Shown piece after piece: positions 43,312-51,592 of a DNA stretch of 64,000 nt. The translations under genes and the position numbers were made by a program. The DNA lies in assembly GCF_040358985.1 (NCBI RefSeq), contig NZ_CP132932.1:1488001-1552000 (forward strand). The letters are read 5' to 3'. How positions within the stretch are numbered: position 1 is the stretch's first letter; each line of letters begins with the position of its first letter. Below the pieces are notes generated by a model that ran no database searches, was not told the DNA's origin, and saw only the letters and a list, made by a program, of their open reading frames with translations. The DNA comes from Tunturibacter empetritectus. Lineage in GTDB: Bacteria; Acidobacteriota; Terriglobia; Terriglobales; Acidobacteriaceae.

Positions 43312-43385
43312 GCAGCGTTTTTCGGTGTAATCAGTGGCGTAGAGTGCGGTCTGTGCCAACTGGTTTCAATAAGTTGCGTTACATT
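43291..43385 (+). repeat. Diverged direct repeat, copy B (copy A at 19634-19718)
   Basis: Contains the tandem GGGTCCAATA and TGTAATCAGTGGCGTAGAG, GGTCTGTG and AAGTTGCGTTAC blocks that match copy A in order. It ends just before the tRNA-Val fragment. Confidence 0.65.
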
Positions 43386-43391
43386 GAGATC

Positions 43392-43436
43392 TTGACACGG
43401 TAGAGGTCAGCGGTTCGAATCCGCTCGTGCCTACCA
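43392..43436 (+). tRNA. 3' half of tRNA-Val(GAC): candidate integration scar
   Basis: From 43392 the sequence reads as anticodon loop TTGACAC (anticodon GAC), anticodon-stem strand GGTAG, variable loop AGGTC, T-arm AGCGG-TTCGAAT-CCGCT (fully paired), acceptor strand CGTGCCT, discriminator A and CCA. The bases before it (GAGATC) do not pair as an anticodon stem, and no D-arm or 5' acceptor strand (AGGCACG) is present. So only the 3' half exists, broken at the anticodon loop, where many tyrosine recombinases cross over. Confidence 0.85.
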
Positions 43437-43528
43437 AACTCCCCAAACAACTCCTTCATCAGAGACGCCCCTTCCAGTCTGAAAAGGGCACAAGAGCCCC
43501 ATCTCTATTGCATACCGTTCTCTGTTTC

Positions 43529-44704
43529 TTATCTGGCAGGTGACTTCGCCGGAGCCTTGTTGTATTTTTCGGAAGCGCTGGACATCACCGTAATTAACGC
43601 GTCGTGGGCGGTTCTGTTCTGGTTACGAGCTTTGTCAAATTCGTTCTTCGCTTCACCGGCCTTCCCCATCGAGCGGTACAGCCGCCCCAACCGCATGTGG
43701 ACATTCACATCGTCCGGTTTGAGTGCGGCAGCCGCTTTGAACTCTCGCAGCGCGTCCTCTTCGCGGTTGGCCTCGGCGTAGACAATGCCCAGATCGAGAT
43801 GCCCCATAAAAATTGCGGGGTCGACCTTCACCACCTTTTCCAATAAGGACCGGGCGTCTTCATTCCGGTTCATCTGAATCTCTGCGTCTGCCAGGTAGAC
43901 CATTGCCTGGGTGTAATCCGGTGTATTCTCGAGCTCGGCCTGAAACTCCCGGGAAGCTTCCTGGTACTGCCGTTGCGTCCACAACAAGTACCCCAGTCCG
44001 AAGTGCGCGTTAGGTTCCTTCGGATTGACCTGAACCGCAGCGCGAAACTCCCGCGTCGCTCCGGCTGTATCTTTCATCTCATCCAGCGCTTCTCCAACCA
44101 AAATGTCGGCCTCGGCGGACTCAGCATTCTGCGCAACCATCCGATGGTAGGTATCCAGAACGCATTGATACTGCTTCGATAACAGGCAGCTATGCGCTAA
44201 GGTCAAGAGCAAGGAAAGATTCTGCCCGTCGCGGTCCGCAACTTGTTTAAGGTATGGGACTGCAGCCTGATACTCGCCCAAGCCATAGTGCGACATTCCG
44301 ACCAACACATTCAGACGCTGCATCTCGGATGTGGATTGCGACTGTAATCTGAGCAGTGGAGTGAAGGTTTGAATCGCCTGTTTGTATTGACCATCCTTGA
44401 AGAATGCCAGACCAAGGTTCAAACGCAGGCCGGGCATCGCGGGTTTCAACGCCATGGCCTTCCGATAGTAGACAATCGCCTGCGGGTAATGGCCCTGACG
44501 GGCTTCAAGAAGACCCAGTTGGGCAAGCGGCTCGGCATTCGTTGGGTGGGCCTTCGATAAGGCAATCAAGGTAGCTTCGGAATCAGTCGCGCTCTGTGGT
44601 TGATCGTGTGGGACCGCTGCCTGCGTCGAATCGCTCTGTGAGTATATGGGTGGATTCCAGGTAACCAGCACCAACGCCAACCAGATGGCTAACCTGTAAC
44701 TCAA
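43529..44704 (-). CDS. Secreted tetratricopeptide-repeat protein
   Basis: 391 residues from a TTG at 44704 (GAGGAG upstream). A signal peptide ends near PPIYSQS. From about residue 45 to 370 there are about nine TPR units (LAQLGLLEARQGHYPQAIVYYRKAMALKP, LGIVYAEANREEDALREFKAAAALKP). TPR proteins hold other proteins together. It lies after the GH20 gene and may help assemble the surface hydrolase machinery of the chitin locus. Confidence 0.9.
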   Translation of the reverse strand: MSYRLAIWLALVLVTWNPPIYSQSDSTQAAVPHDQPQSATDSEATLIALSKAHPTNAEPLAQLGLLEARQGHYPQAIVYYRKAMALKPAMPGLRLNLGLAFFKDGQYKQAIQTFTPLLRLQSQSTSEMQRLNVLVGMSHYGLGEYQAAVPYLKQVADRDGQNLSLLLTLAHSCLLSKQYQCVLDTYHRMVAQNAESAEADILVGEALDEMKDTAGATREFRAAVQVNPKEPNAHFGLGYLLWTQRQYQEASREFQAELENTPDYTQAMVYLADAEIQMNRNEDARSLLEKVVKVDPAIFMGHLDLGIVYAEANREEDALREFKAAAALKPDDVNVHMRLGRLYRSMGKAGEAKNEFDKARNQNRTAHDALITVMSSASEKYNKAPAKSPAR

Positions 44705-44864
44705 TAGATATCTCTCCTCACATCCTCTCAGATTTTCTCTCGCTGAAGCCTGACACGCAACGGCATCGTTTCACTAGGCAGATGACCTCAATATTGGCGC
44801 CCTTTTTAGGCAAATCGATAACTAGGAAACGAGAGGATCAGGTGGTGGTCCTCAAAACACATAT

Positions 44865-46916
44865 CTATTGAATCTTGGTTGCCTGTACCAACACTTCTAC
44901 CCCGGGGACGATCCTGTTCAACAGGACGGCCTCTGGTTTCTCAAACTCCTTGAGTTCGGACAATTGCCTCTTCCGCGTTTCGGCATCTACCGGCGTGCTG
45001 TTTTGCAAGGCATCGAGGGCGATTAGACCGGTTGTGGCCGCCTTAGAGAGATTGTGGGACATCGGTACTAACTCGACGGTCAACGCAGATCTCACTAACG
45101 AGGGCTGGAGAGTTGCATCATTATCTCGCCACAACAGCAGCCATTGACGCGCCTTCTCCCAATCTCCAGGCGCCGCTTTTCCTGTTGCGATTCGCGCAGC
45201 AACCTCGTTGAACCTCCGTGCCGTGTCGCTTTCGGGGGGAACCGTATCGACGAGTCGATTCAGAGGAGAGAACACATCATAAGACTTCAGCTCCTCTCGA
45301 GCGTAATCCCTGGGTGGCTGAACCACGCTCGCAAGTACCTGCAGAGCCACTGGATCGGAGTAGCCACTCAGACGCCGTAACATCTGCTCACTGACGCTTT
45401 GGTATGGCAAACCGTAATACGAAAGCTTTTGTGAAAGCGTATCGAGACGTTGGTACATGGAGTCGACATCTTTCACACTCTGAGCCGACCAAAGCCGTTC
45501 CGCGACGGCGGCGGTCCGCGGCCAGATGCGGCCGTTTACGATCTCAGGTGTGGCATACTCCGTCCACATGGTCGCCTCACCACCGAGGATGTTGGCTGTC
45601 TGCGCTGGGGATAGTGCGGCCGTGCCGTTCACCAGAGGATCCACTGCATAATGATCGGCTGCCGATTGATTCAGGTCAACGTAGTAGCCTGCTGACAAAA
45701 TCCCGCGATAGCCCCTCCGTGCAGCCTCTGCCAGCGAATCCTGGCCACGCCACGACTGAATAACGACATCATGGGGCGTGTCTGGCTGTAACACTTCGTC
45801 CCAACCCACCGTAATCTTGTCGCGTTTGGTGACGAGCTTCTGCACCCTGCCTGTGAAGTAGGCCTGTAAGGCAGCGTCATCTTTGAGATGATGCGTTTGC
45901 ATGAACTGCTTGATGCGCGGGCTAGCGTCCCACTCCTTCCCGTTGCACTCATCCCCGCCGATGTGGAAGTAGGCATCAGGAAACAGAGCAGTCATCTCCC
46001 CGAGGAACTGGTCGAGAAACTGATAGGTGCTCTCACGGGTCGGATCCATGGCCGGATCAAAGACCCCCCAGTGACGTTCGATCTTGTACGGTCCGCTGCC
46101 ACTCGCCAGATCGGGATACCCTACAAACCACGACATTGCGTGACCCGGCATGTCGAACTCCGGGACAACACGAATCCCTCGATCACGAGCGTAATCGAGA
46201 ATGCCTCGAACCTGATCCTGTGTGTAGTACAGACCATCTGAGCCTTTTTCCTGCAGCAAAGGAAAGGTCTTGCTCTCAATCCGAAATCCCTGATCTTCGG
46301 AGAGATGCCAGTGGAAGACATTCATCTTCACCGCCTCCATACCATCGAGATTCTGTCGAATCACATCGAGCGGCATAAAGTGTCGGCCTGAATCGATCAT
46401 CAGTCCACGCCAGGGAAAGCGTGGCCTATCATCGATTGTCATTGCTGCAACCGCAAATCCTTCAGGAGTGCTCTGCACAAGTTGAAGAAAAGTCTGAAGT
46501 CCATGCAGCACGCCGAGCGGATTGGGCGCTGTGAGGAGTGCCCCGGCTGCCGTAATCTCCAAGTGGTAAGACTCATCTTCACCAAGATGCTGCACGGGTG
46601 CGCTCGGGCCGGCAGTCTTAATGACTAATTGCGCTCTCTTGAAAGGAGAGGCAGGCAGTTCGGGAATCCCCATTTCACGGTATAGAGTTCCGAAGAAACG
46701 TATTCGGGCTCGCTCGAGGCGTGGCTCAGTATAGCCCTCGAATACAACCTGCAGGCCATGATCGACTGACAAACTCCCGGGCCTTTGGACTGCGGCCGCA
46801 GGAAGAGGAATGATGGAAAGCGGCGTCTGCGCCCGCACTGACTGCCCGCCAACAGGCAACACTATATAGAACACAAAAATTGCGCAACAGGCTCGCACTA
46901 CACCAGGTTTAAACAT
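44865..46916 (-). CDS. Secreted beta-N-acetylhexosaminidase (GH20)
   Basis: 683 residues from the ATG at 46916. A signal peptide ends near SVRAQTP. An N-terminal GH20b-like domain at about 30-150 is followed by the catalytic barrel at about 155-500, with RGLMIDSGRHF, VFHWHLSEDQGFRIE, the acid/base pair in FHIGGDECNG and WDEVLQP. The C-terminal region of about 180 residues is helical. It splits terminal GlcNAc or GalNAc from chito-oligosaccharides or glycans. It is preceded by the GntR gene and shares the chitin locus. Confidence 0.94.
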   Translation of the reverse strand: MFKPGVVRACCAIFVFYIVLPVGGQSVRAQTPLSIIPLPAAAVQRPGSLSVDHGLQVVFEGYTEPRLERARIRFFGTLYREMGIPELPASPFKRAQLVIKTAGPSAPVQHLGEDESYHLEITAAGALLTAPNPLGVLHGLQTFLQLVQSTPEGFAVAAMTIDDRPRFPWRGLMIDSGRHFMPLDVIRQNLDGMEAVKMNVFHWHLSEDQGFRIESKTFPLLQEKGSDGLYYTQDQVRGILDYARDRGIRVVPEFDMPGHAMSWFVGYPDLASGSGPYKIERHWGVFDPAMDPTRESTYQFLDQFLGEMTALFPDAYFHIGGDECNGKEWDASPRIKQFMQTHHLKDDAALQAYFTGRVQKLVTKRDKITVGWDEVLQPDTPHDVVIQSWRGQDSLAEAARRGYRGILSAGYYVDLNQSAADHYAVDPLVNGTAALSPAQTANILGGEATMWTEYATPEIVNGRIWPRTAAVAERLWSAQSVKDVDSMYQRLDTLSQKLSYYGLPYQSVSEQMLRRLSGYSDPVALQVLASVVQPPRDYAREELKSYDVFSPLNRLVDTVPPESDTARRFNEVAARIATGKAAPGDWEKARQWLLLWRDNDATLQPSLVRSALTVELVPMSHNLSKAATTGLIALDALQNSTPVDAETRKRQLSELKEFEKPEAVLLNRIVPGVEVLVQATKIQ

Positions 46917-47024
46917 TACACCCTTTTCATTGTTGAACCATCTCGGGCTAATTTGCAAAGAAAATCGTAACGAGCACGGTTGCTTTTTGCAAGACCTTGA
47001 GCGTTGCTAATTGCAATATATCCC

Positions 47025-47837
47025 CTACACAAAACATTTTTCTTCGTGAATTCTCTCACTTGTGGGGAGGGTCGCCGCCGGAATACGAATCAGGGCGCGA
47101 TATCGATCTCCGCGATATCGTGAGACTGTCACTTCGATCGGCATCCGCTCCGCTGTAATCGTGTTTCTCGAGATTGACAACACACTCGTGTTTGCAGGAA
47201 CGTCCAATAGCTCAGACTCTTCCCATGTTGCCGGCATAACTTCGATTGCTTCGGCCGCCCAGGCCACACGAACCCCAAACTGTTCACGAAGCGTATGGTA
47301 GAGCGACTGCTCAGCGAAGTTAGTCCGTTCGATACCCGGAAAGTGCCTGAGCGACACGTAGGTCTTCTCGACTGCCATGGGAGTTCCATCGGCTAGACGA
47401 AGGCGGCGAAGTATCATCACAGGCGCTCCGATTTGGACTTCCAGATCCTCAGCCAATTCGTTATCGGCATCAACGACTCTCTGCTCTAACACACGCGAGG
47501 ATGGCACCCTGCCGCGCTGCATCGTCTCCTCCGTGAAACCTTGGAGCTGCGACAGTTGTTCCTCAACCTTGGACTTAGTAACAAAGGTGCCACGCCCTCT
47601 TTGGCTAAACGCATAGCCCCTAGCCTTCAGCCCTTGCAGAGCCTGCCGCGCCGTCACCCGACTTACCTGGTAGGCGCGCGCAAGCTCCCCCTCAGAAGCC
47701 AGAAGATCTCCCTTCCGTAACTCTCCTGAATGAATCTTCTCAATTAGTGCGCGCTGAATCTGGTAGTACAAGGGAACAAATCCGTTCTTGTCGAGCGACC
47801 GCACCGCTGAGGCTGTTTGAGACGGAGTTGTAGTCAT
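47025..47837 (-). CDS. GntR-family regulator (HutC/NagR type)
   Basis: 270 residues from the ATG at 47837. An N-terminal GntR winged helix (PLYYQIQRALIEKIHSGELR, then QVSRVTARQALQGLKARGYAF, with RGRGTFV) is followed by a UTRA effector domain at about 110-245. HutC-type regulators with UTRA domains often respond to amino sugars (for example NagR with GlcNAc-6-P). It lies between the TonB receptor and the GH20 gene, so it probably controls this locus. A long inverted repeat lies just upstream. Confidence 0.92.
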   Translation of the reverse strand: MTTTPSQTASAVRSLDKNGFVPLYYQIQRALIEKIHSGELRKGDLLASEGELARAYQVSRVTARQALQGLKARGYAFSQRGRGTFVTKSKVEEQLSQLQGFTEETMQRGRVPSSRVLEQRVVDADNELAEDLEVQIGAPVMILRRLRLADGTPMAVEKTYVSLRHFPGIERTNFAEQSLYHTLREQFGVRVAWAAEAIEVMPATWEESELLDVPANTSVLSISRNTITAERMPIEVTVSRYRGDRYRALIRIPAATLPTSERIHEEKCFV

Positions 47838-47859
47838 ATGCTCACAGTGTCTACTCGCA

Positions 47860-47897
47860 AAGGTGGACCAGACGTAAGCATCGCGCTGGTCCACCTT
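47860..47897. promoter_or_regulatory. Inverted repeat before the GntR gene (candidate operator)
   Basis: Perfect 12-base arms AAGGTGGACCAG (47860-47871) and CTGGTCCACCTT (47886-47897) with a 14-base spacer, 23 bases before the GntR start and 19 bases past the TonB-receptor stop. It could be the GntR operator or a transcription end without a T-tract. A related TGGTCCACCA lies at 55876-55885 before the ROK gene, but similar words also occur inside genes by chance. Confidence 0.55.
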
Positions 47898-47915
47898 CAC
47901 AACCATGTGTTCTTG

Positions 47916-50900
47916 TTAGAAGTACATCTTTCCGCTGAACTGCATGGTGCGCGGTATACGAGTGCTTGTGGCCTGTCCAAATTGGCTGTCTGCAATAGCG
48001 ACATCTATGCCATTGAGTGTCGAACCCACACCTCCGCCGGTATTGCCGAAATTGGTGTGATTGAAGAGGTTGAATGCCTCAGCGCGCAACTGAAGATTGA
48101 TAGTTTCAGTAAACCTAAAGTTCTTCAACAGACCCAAATCAATCCTTTCTGTACCTGGACTCAGGAAACTTCCAGGCGCAGCAGTACCGAAGTGGCCCTG
48201 GGCTGTAGCGAAGGAGCTGGTCGAGAACCATTGAGCCTGAGTTTTGATCATGTGAACTGGAGCCACCTGATCGGCACGAGGCACAATGTCAGCGTTCGGG
48301 CTGAAGATGCCCAGACCGCCCGGATAGGTTCCCGCGAATGGGTCAACTGCCTGAGTGACGGTAGTCGATACTCCGGTGTTGAAGGAGGTAATACCTGAGA
48401 GCTCCCAGCCGCCAAGCACATGTCCAGTAAGACCATGCTGCTGGCGGAAGAACGGCTCCTTGTAAACAAAGTTGGCAATGAAGATCTGCGGTTCATTCAG
48501 CCCAGAGGGACCGTAGTCCAGCTTCGGATCATAGGTATAGGTGTTTGCAGTGCCGCGGTCGTTGGTCTGGTCTGACAGATTCTTCGACCAGGTATAGGCG
48601 ATGCCCAGTGTCAGGTCGCGCGTCGTCCGAAGATTCAGCGATACCTGTAGCGAGTTGTAGTTGGAGGTGAAGATGGGCAACCTTGTGTGAAAGTCCGAAT
48701 AGCCCAAATAGGGGCGTATGTTGTTGAGAGGTGAGAGCGGATTGTCCACGCGGGTGGAGAGCGTCGGCTGGTTCAGATCCAGTTCGCCGAGTAGGTGTCT
48801 AGACTGCGAGCCAACATACGCGATCTCAAGGGTGGCTGTCGGGGCCAGCTGCTGTTGGACCGAGAGGTTGTAATCCGAATACGAGGGAACCTTGAAAGCG
48901 GGGCTTCCTGTTGTTGTCAGCGCGTTCGGTCCTAGTGCCGGAGGCGCAGCAGAACCAACTCCCGTCGGATTGTCAAACGACGCGTTGACCACTGTAGTCG
49001 TCTGCACCAGCGGCGGGTCTCCGAATGCATTCTGCTCCCAGATGCCGTTGAGCGTGCGATCGAAGAAGAGACCGAATCCGCCGCGCAAAACGGTCTTGCC
49101 GTCTCCAAAAGGAGAGTAGGCAAAGCCCACACGTGGTCCAAAGTTCCAGTTGTAGTTGGGGTTTACGTTGCTACCATAAGGAGAGCAGGTGACCTGCGCC
49201 GAGATGGCTTTGGCAGCTGCGCAGGCAGCGCCCTGGGGGAAGATCAACCCATTGGTGTAAGTCGCCGGCGTGAAGGCCTGCCCAGGCTTAAAGTTTCCGG
49301 TGTTGTCGAGAGCCGGGGCCAGAGTCGACTGGTACACCAGTGGATCGAAGTTGGTCAGAGTATTCTTCGCGTCGGAAGGCGAAGGGAATCGTGTCCAGCG
49401 AAGGCCCAGATTCATCGTTAGTCTGTGGCTCACCTTCCAGTCGTCCTGAACATAGGCTTCCGTATTCCAGAAGCGCAGATCCGGCACGATGTCCCGATTG
49501 GCCTGCGTGTATTGATTCACGTTACCCAGCAGGAAGTCTCCCCAGCTATTGAAGGTGAAGCTGGGATTCCCCTCAGAGGCGTCCTCCGTCTTCAACAGTT
49601 GCTGAGCCGTTACGCCTGCGCGTAGGGTGTGATTCCCCAGAGTCACCGAGAAGTTGTCGAAGATATTGCGATCCAGGTTTCTTTCGAAATATGGAGCGCT
49701 GCCCTGCGAAACGCCTGTGACTGATCCGTCCAATATAGTCACGGTCGGAATGCGTCCGTAGGGGTCTGGGTTGGCCAGGTTGTTAGTCAGCGACGAGAGG
49801 ATGGAAGATGAGTTTGCTGGACCGGAGAGCGCGCCTTTGATTGTTCCCTGCGAGTAGGCAAACTCTACCTCATTCACCATCTTCGGAGAGATCGTCCAGG
49901 TAAGATTGGCCACTACATTCTTGCCGGGAGCATTGATGCCCACATTCACCACTCCCGGGTAGTTGGTACCGCCCCAAAGCCCCAGAGGCTGATTGCTGGG
50001 AGCGTCATCCTGCATGCCGCGAGCGAAGAAATGCAGCTTGTCGTTAAAATAGTGGTCCACTCGAACCAGGTCTTGGCGGAAGTTGTTCAACGTAGAGAAA
50101 GACGAGATCTGGCTGCCACCGATAAAGCCGGTGTTGGTGTTGACTGCCGTGGCGTTGGCTTGGTTCTTACTGAAGATTTGCGAAAGATATACCTTGGTAT
50201 TTGCGCTGAAGCAGGTGGGACTGATAGTGCCTGTGCCGCCCCCTACTACCGTATTCGGGTTAGGCGTCCAACCAGTTATGCAACCGGCGGGTGCGCTCGG
50301 CTCATTCGCAGCGTAAAACGAGCCGGCCAGTTGTGCCGCGGTAGGCGCCGCTACATTTTCCCCATTGGGACTCGTGATCTTACGCCATTCCTCCGACCAG
50401 AAAAAGAAGGTCTTCGTTTTGCCTGTGTTGTAGACGTGGGGAATATAGATTGGCCCACCCAGGGTAAAACCGAAGTTATTGTAGTGATCGGGTGCGCGTG
50501 GGAGGAGTGCTGCGGGGTTATTTTTGTTGAAGTAGGTGTTTGCATCGGTGTTCGCCGTGCGCACAAACTCGTAGGCCGAGCCATGGAACGAGCTAGTACC
50601 GGACCGAGTAGCTACCAGGACCTGGCCGCCGCCGCTGCGCCCAAAGCTCGCATCGTAGGAGCTTCTCTCCAGCGTAAACTCCTGGATCGCATCGACGCTG
50701 GGAATGTTAAGCAGCGTGGCGTTTGAACCGCTGTCGTTAACATCGGCGCCGTCCACCGACCAGTTGTTGGCTGTACTGCGTGCGCCGTTGATCGAAACGG
50801 CAGAAGTACTGTTGATCCCACCAAAGCCAGGCTGATCGCCGAGCAGGTTCACGACCCCTGGCTGTAGCGTAACCAACTGTTGAAAATTCCGATTGACCAG

Positions 50901-51446
50901 CTCTAGCTCGCGCAACTGCGTTCCGGAGATGGTCCCGGCCTGGGAACTGCTCTCCGTTTCGACCGCCACCGGATTATCCTCCACAGTCACGGTCTGGCTC
51001 TGCGAGCCGGCTTTCAGTTGGACATTCACGGTTCGTTTCTGTGCCACATTCAAGATGACGTTACGATCCGAAAACTTCTCGAAGCTCGAAACCGAGACGC
51101 TGATCGTATAGGTTCCGGCAGGAAGGTTGGTAGCGGTATAGTTGCCGGAGTCATTCGACTGCACCACGCGAGAGTTGCCGTCCACTCCATTGAGTGTGAT
51201 GGTCACGATGGCATGCGGAATTACGGCGCCCGTGGTATCGGTAACTGTACCTGTAAAGGTTCCAGCCAGTTCTTGTGCGCTTGCGGCAGAAGGGAACGCA
51301 AACAACGCCAGCATCAAAAGTACAAATGACGCACCCTTCGCAAGACTTAACGCTTTTGCAAGGACAACCGGGACGAAGTTAACTCTTGTGACAGCTTTTG
51401 CAGTTCTTATTTTTGTCTGACAGTCCGAAGAACTTATCTCTCTCAT
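47916..51446 (-). CDS. TonB-dependent receptor with a carboxypeptidase-regulatory-like N-terminal domain
   Basis: 1176 residues from the ATG at 51446, chosen for AAGGAGAGG upstream. A long signal region is followed by a beta-sandwich at about 60-150 (GTFTGTVTDTTGAVIPHAIV), plug motifs (QLRELELVNRNFQQLVTLQP, ARSTANNWSVDGADVN) and a long beta-barrel ending in an aromatic strand (FSGKMYF). This is the Oar-like receptor type common in acidobacteria, used for uptake of large sugars or other substrates across the outer membrane. Lying between a chitinase and a GntR/GH20 pair, it is expected to import chito-oligosaccharides. No SusD gene is beside it. Confidence 0.93.
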   Translation of the reverse strand: MREISSSDCQTKIRTAKAVTRVNFVPVVLAKALSLAKGASFVLLMLALFAFPSAASAQELAGTFTGTVTDTTGAVIPHAIVTITLNGVDGNSRVVQSNDSGNYTATNLPAGTYTISVSVSSFEKFSDRNVILNVAQKRTVNVQLKAGSQSQTVTVEDNPVAVETESSSQAGTISGTQLRELELVNRNFQQLVTLQPGVVNLLGDQPGFGGINSTSAVSINGARSTANNWSVDGADVNDSGSNATLLNIPSVDAIQEFTLERSSYDASFGRSGGGQVLVATRSGTSSFHGSAYEFVRTANTDANTYFNKNNPAALLPRAPDHYNNFGFTLGGPIYIPHVYNTGKTKTFFFWSEEWRKITSPNGENVAAPTAAQLAGSFYAANEPSAPAGCITGWTPNPNTVVGGGTGTISPTCFSANTKVYLSQIFSKNQANATAVNTNTGFIGGSQISSFSTLNNFRQDLVRVDHYFNDKLHFFARGMQDDAPSNQPLGLWGGTNYPGVVNVGINAPGKNVVANLTWTISPKMVNEVEFAYSQGTIKGALSGPANSSSILSSLTNNLANPDPYGRIPTVTILDGSVTGVSQGSAPYFERNLDRNIFDNFSVTLGNHTLRAGVTAQQLLKTEDASEGNPSFTFNSWGDFLLGNVNQYTQANRDIVPDLRFWNTEAYVQDDWKVSHRLTMNLGLRWTRFPSPSDAKNTLTNFDPLVYQSTLAPALDNTGNFKPGQAFTPATYTNGLIFPQGAACAAAKAISAQVTCSPYGSNVNPNYNWNFGPRVGFAYSPFGDGKTVLRGGFGLFFDRTLNGIWEQNAFGDPPLVQTTTVVNASFDNPTGVGSAAPPALGPNALTTTGSPAFKVPSYSDYNLSVQQQLAPTATLEIAYVGSQSRHLLGELDLNQPTLSTRVDNPLSPLNNIRPYLGYSDFHTRLPIFTSNYNSLQVSLNLRTTRDLTLGIAYTWSKNLSDQTNDRGTANTYTYDPKLDYGPSGLNEPQIFIANFVYKEPFFRQQHGLTGHVLGGWELSGITSFNTGVSTTVTQAVDPFAGTYPGGLGIFSPNADIVPRADQVAPVHMIKTQAQWFSTSSFATAQGHFGTAAPGSFLSPGTERIDLGLLKNFRFTETINLQLRAEAFNLFNHTNFGNTGGGVGSTLNGIDVAIADSQFGQATSTRIPRTMQFSGKMYF

Positions 51447-51592
51447 ATGCCTCTCCTTAAGGTGTTGCGCGTTCAATTCCGGTATTTACATCTTTATCGC
51501 TAATTCAAGTCAAGCTTCTGAGAAGAAGCCGGATGTTAGGAGGCGTCCTACCTTTAGCTTGGTAAGGACGCCCCAGTCATTCGTGACGATCT

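Noticed and set aside
43330..43436. A complete tRNA gene
   Set aside because: No D-arm, no 5' acceptor strand and no paired anticodon stem are present; only the 3' half exists.
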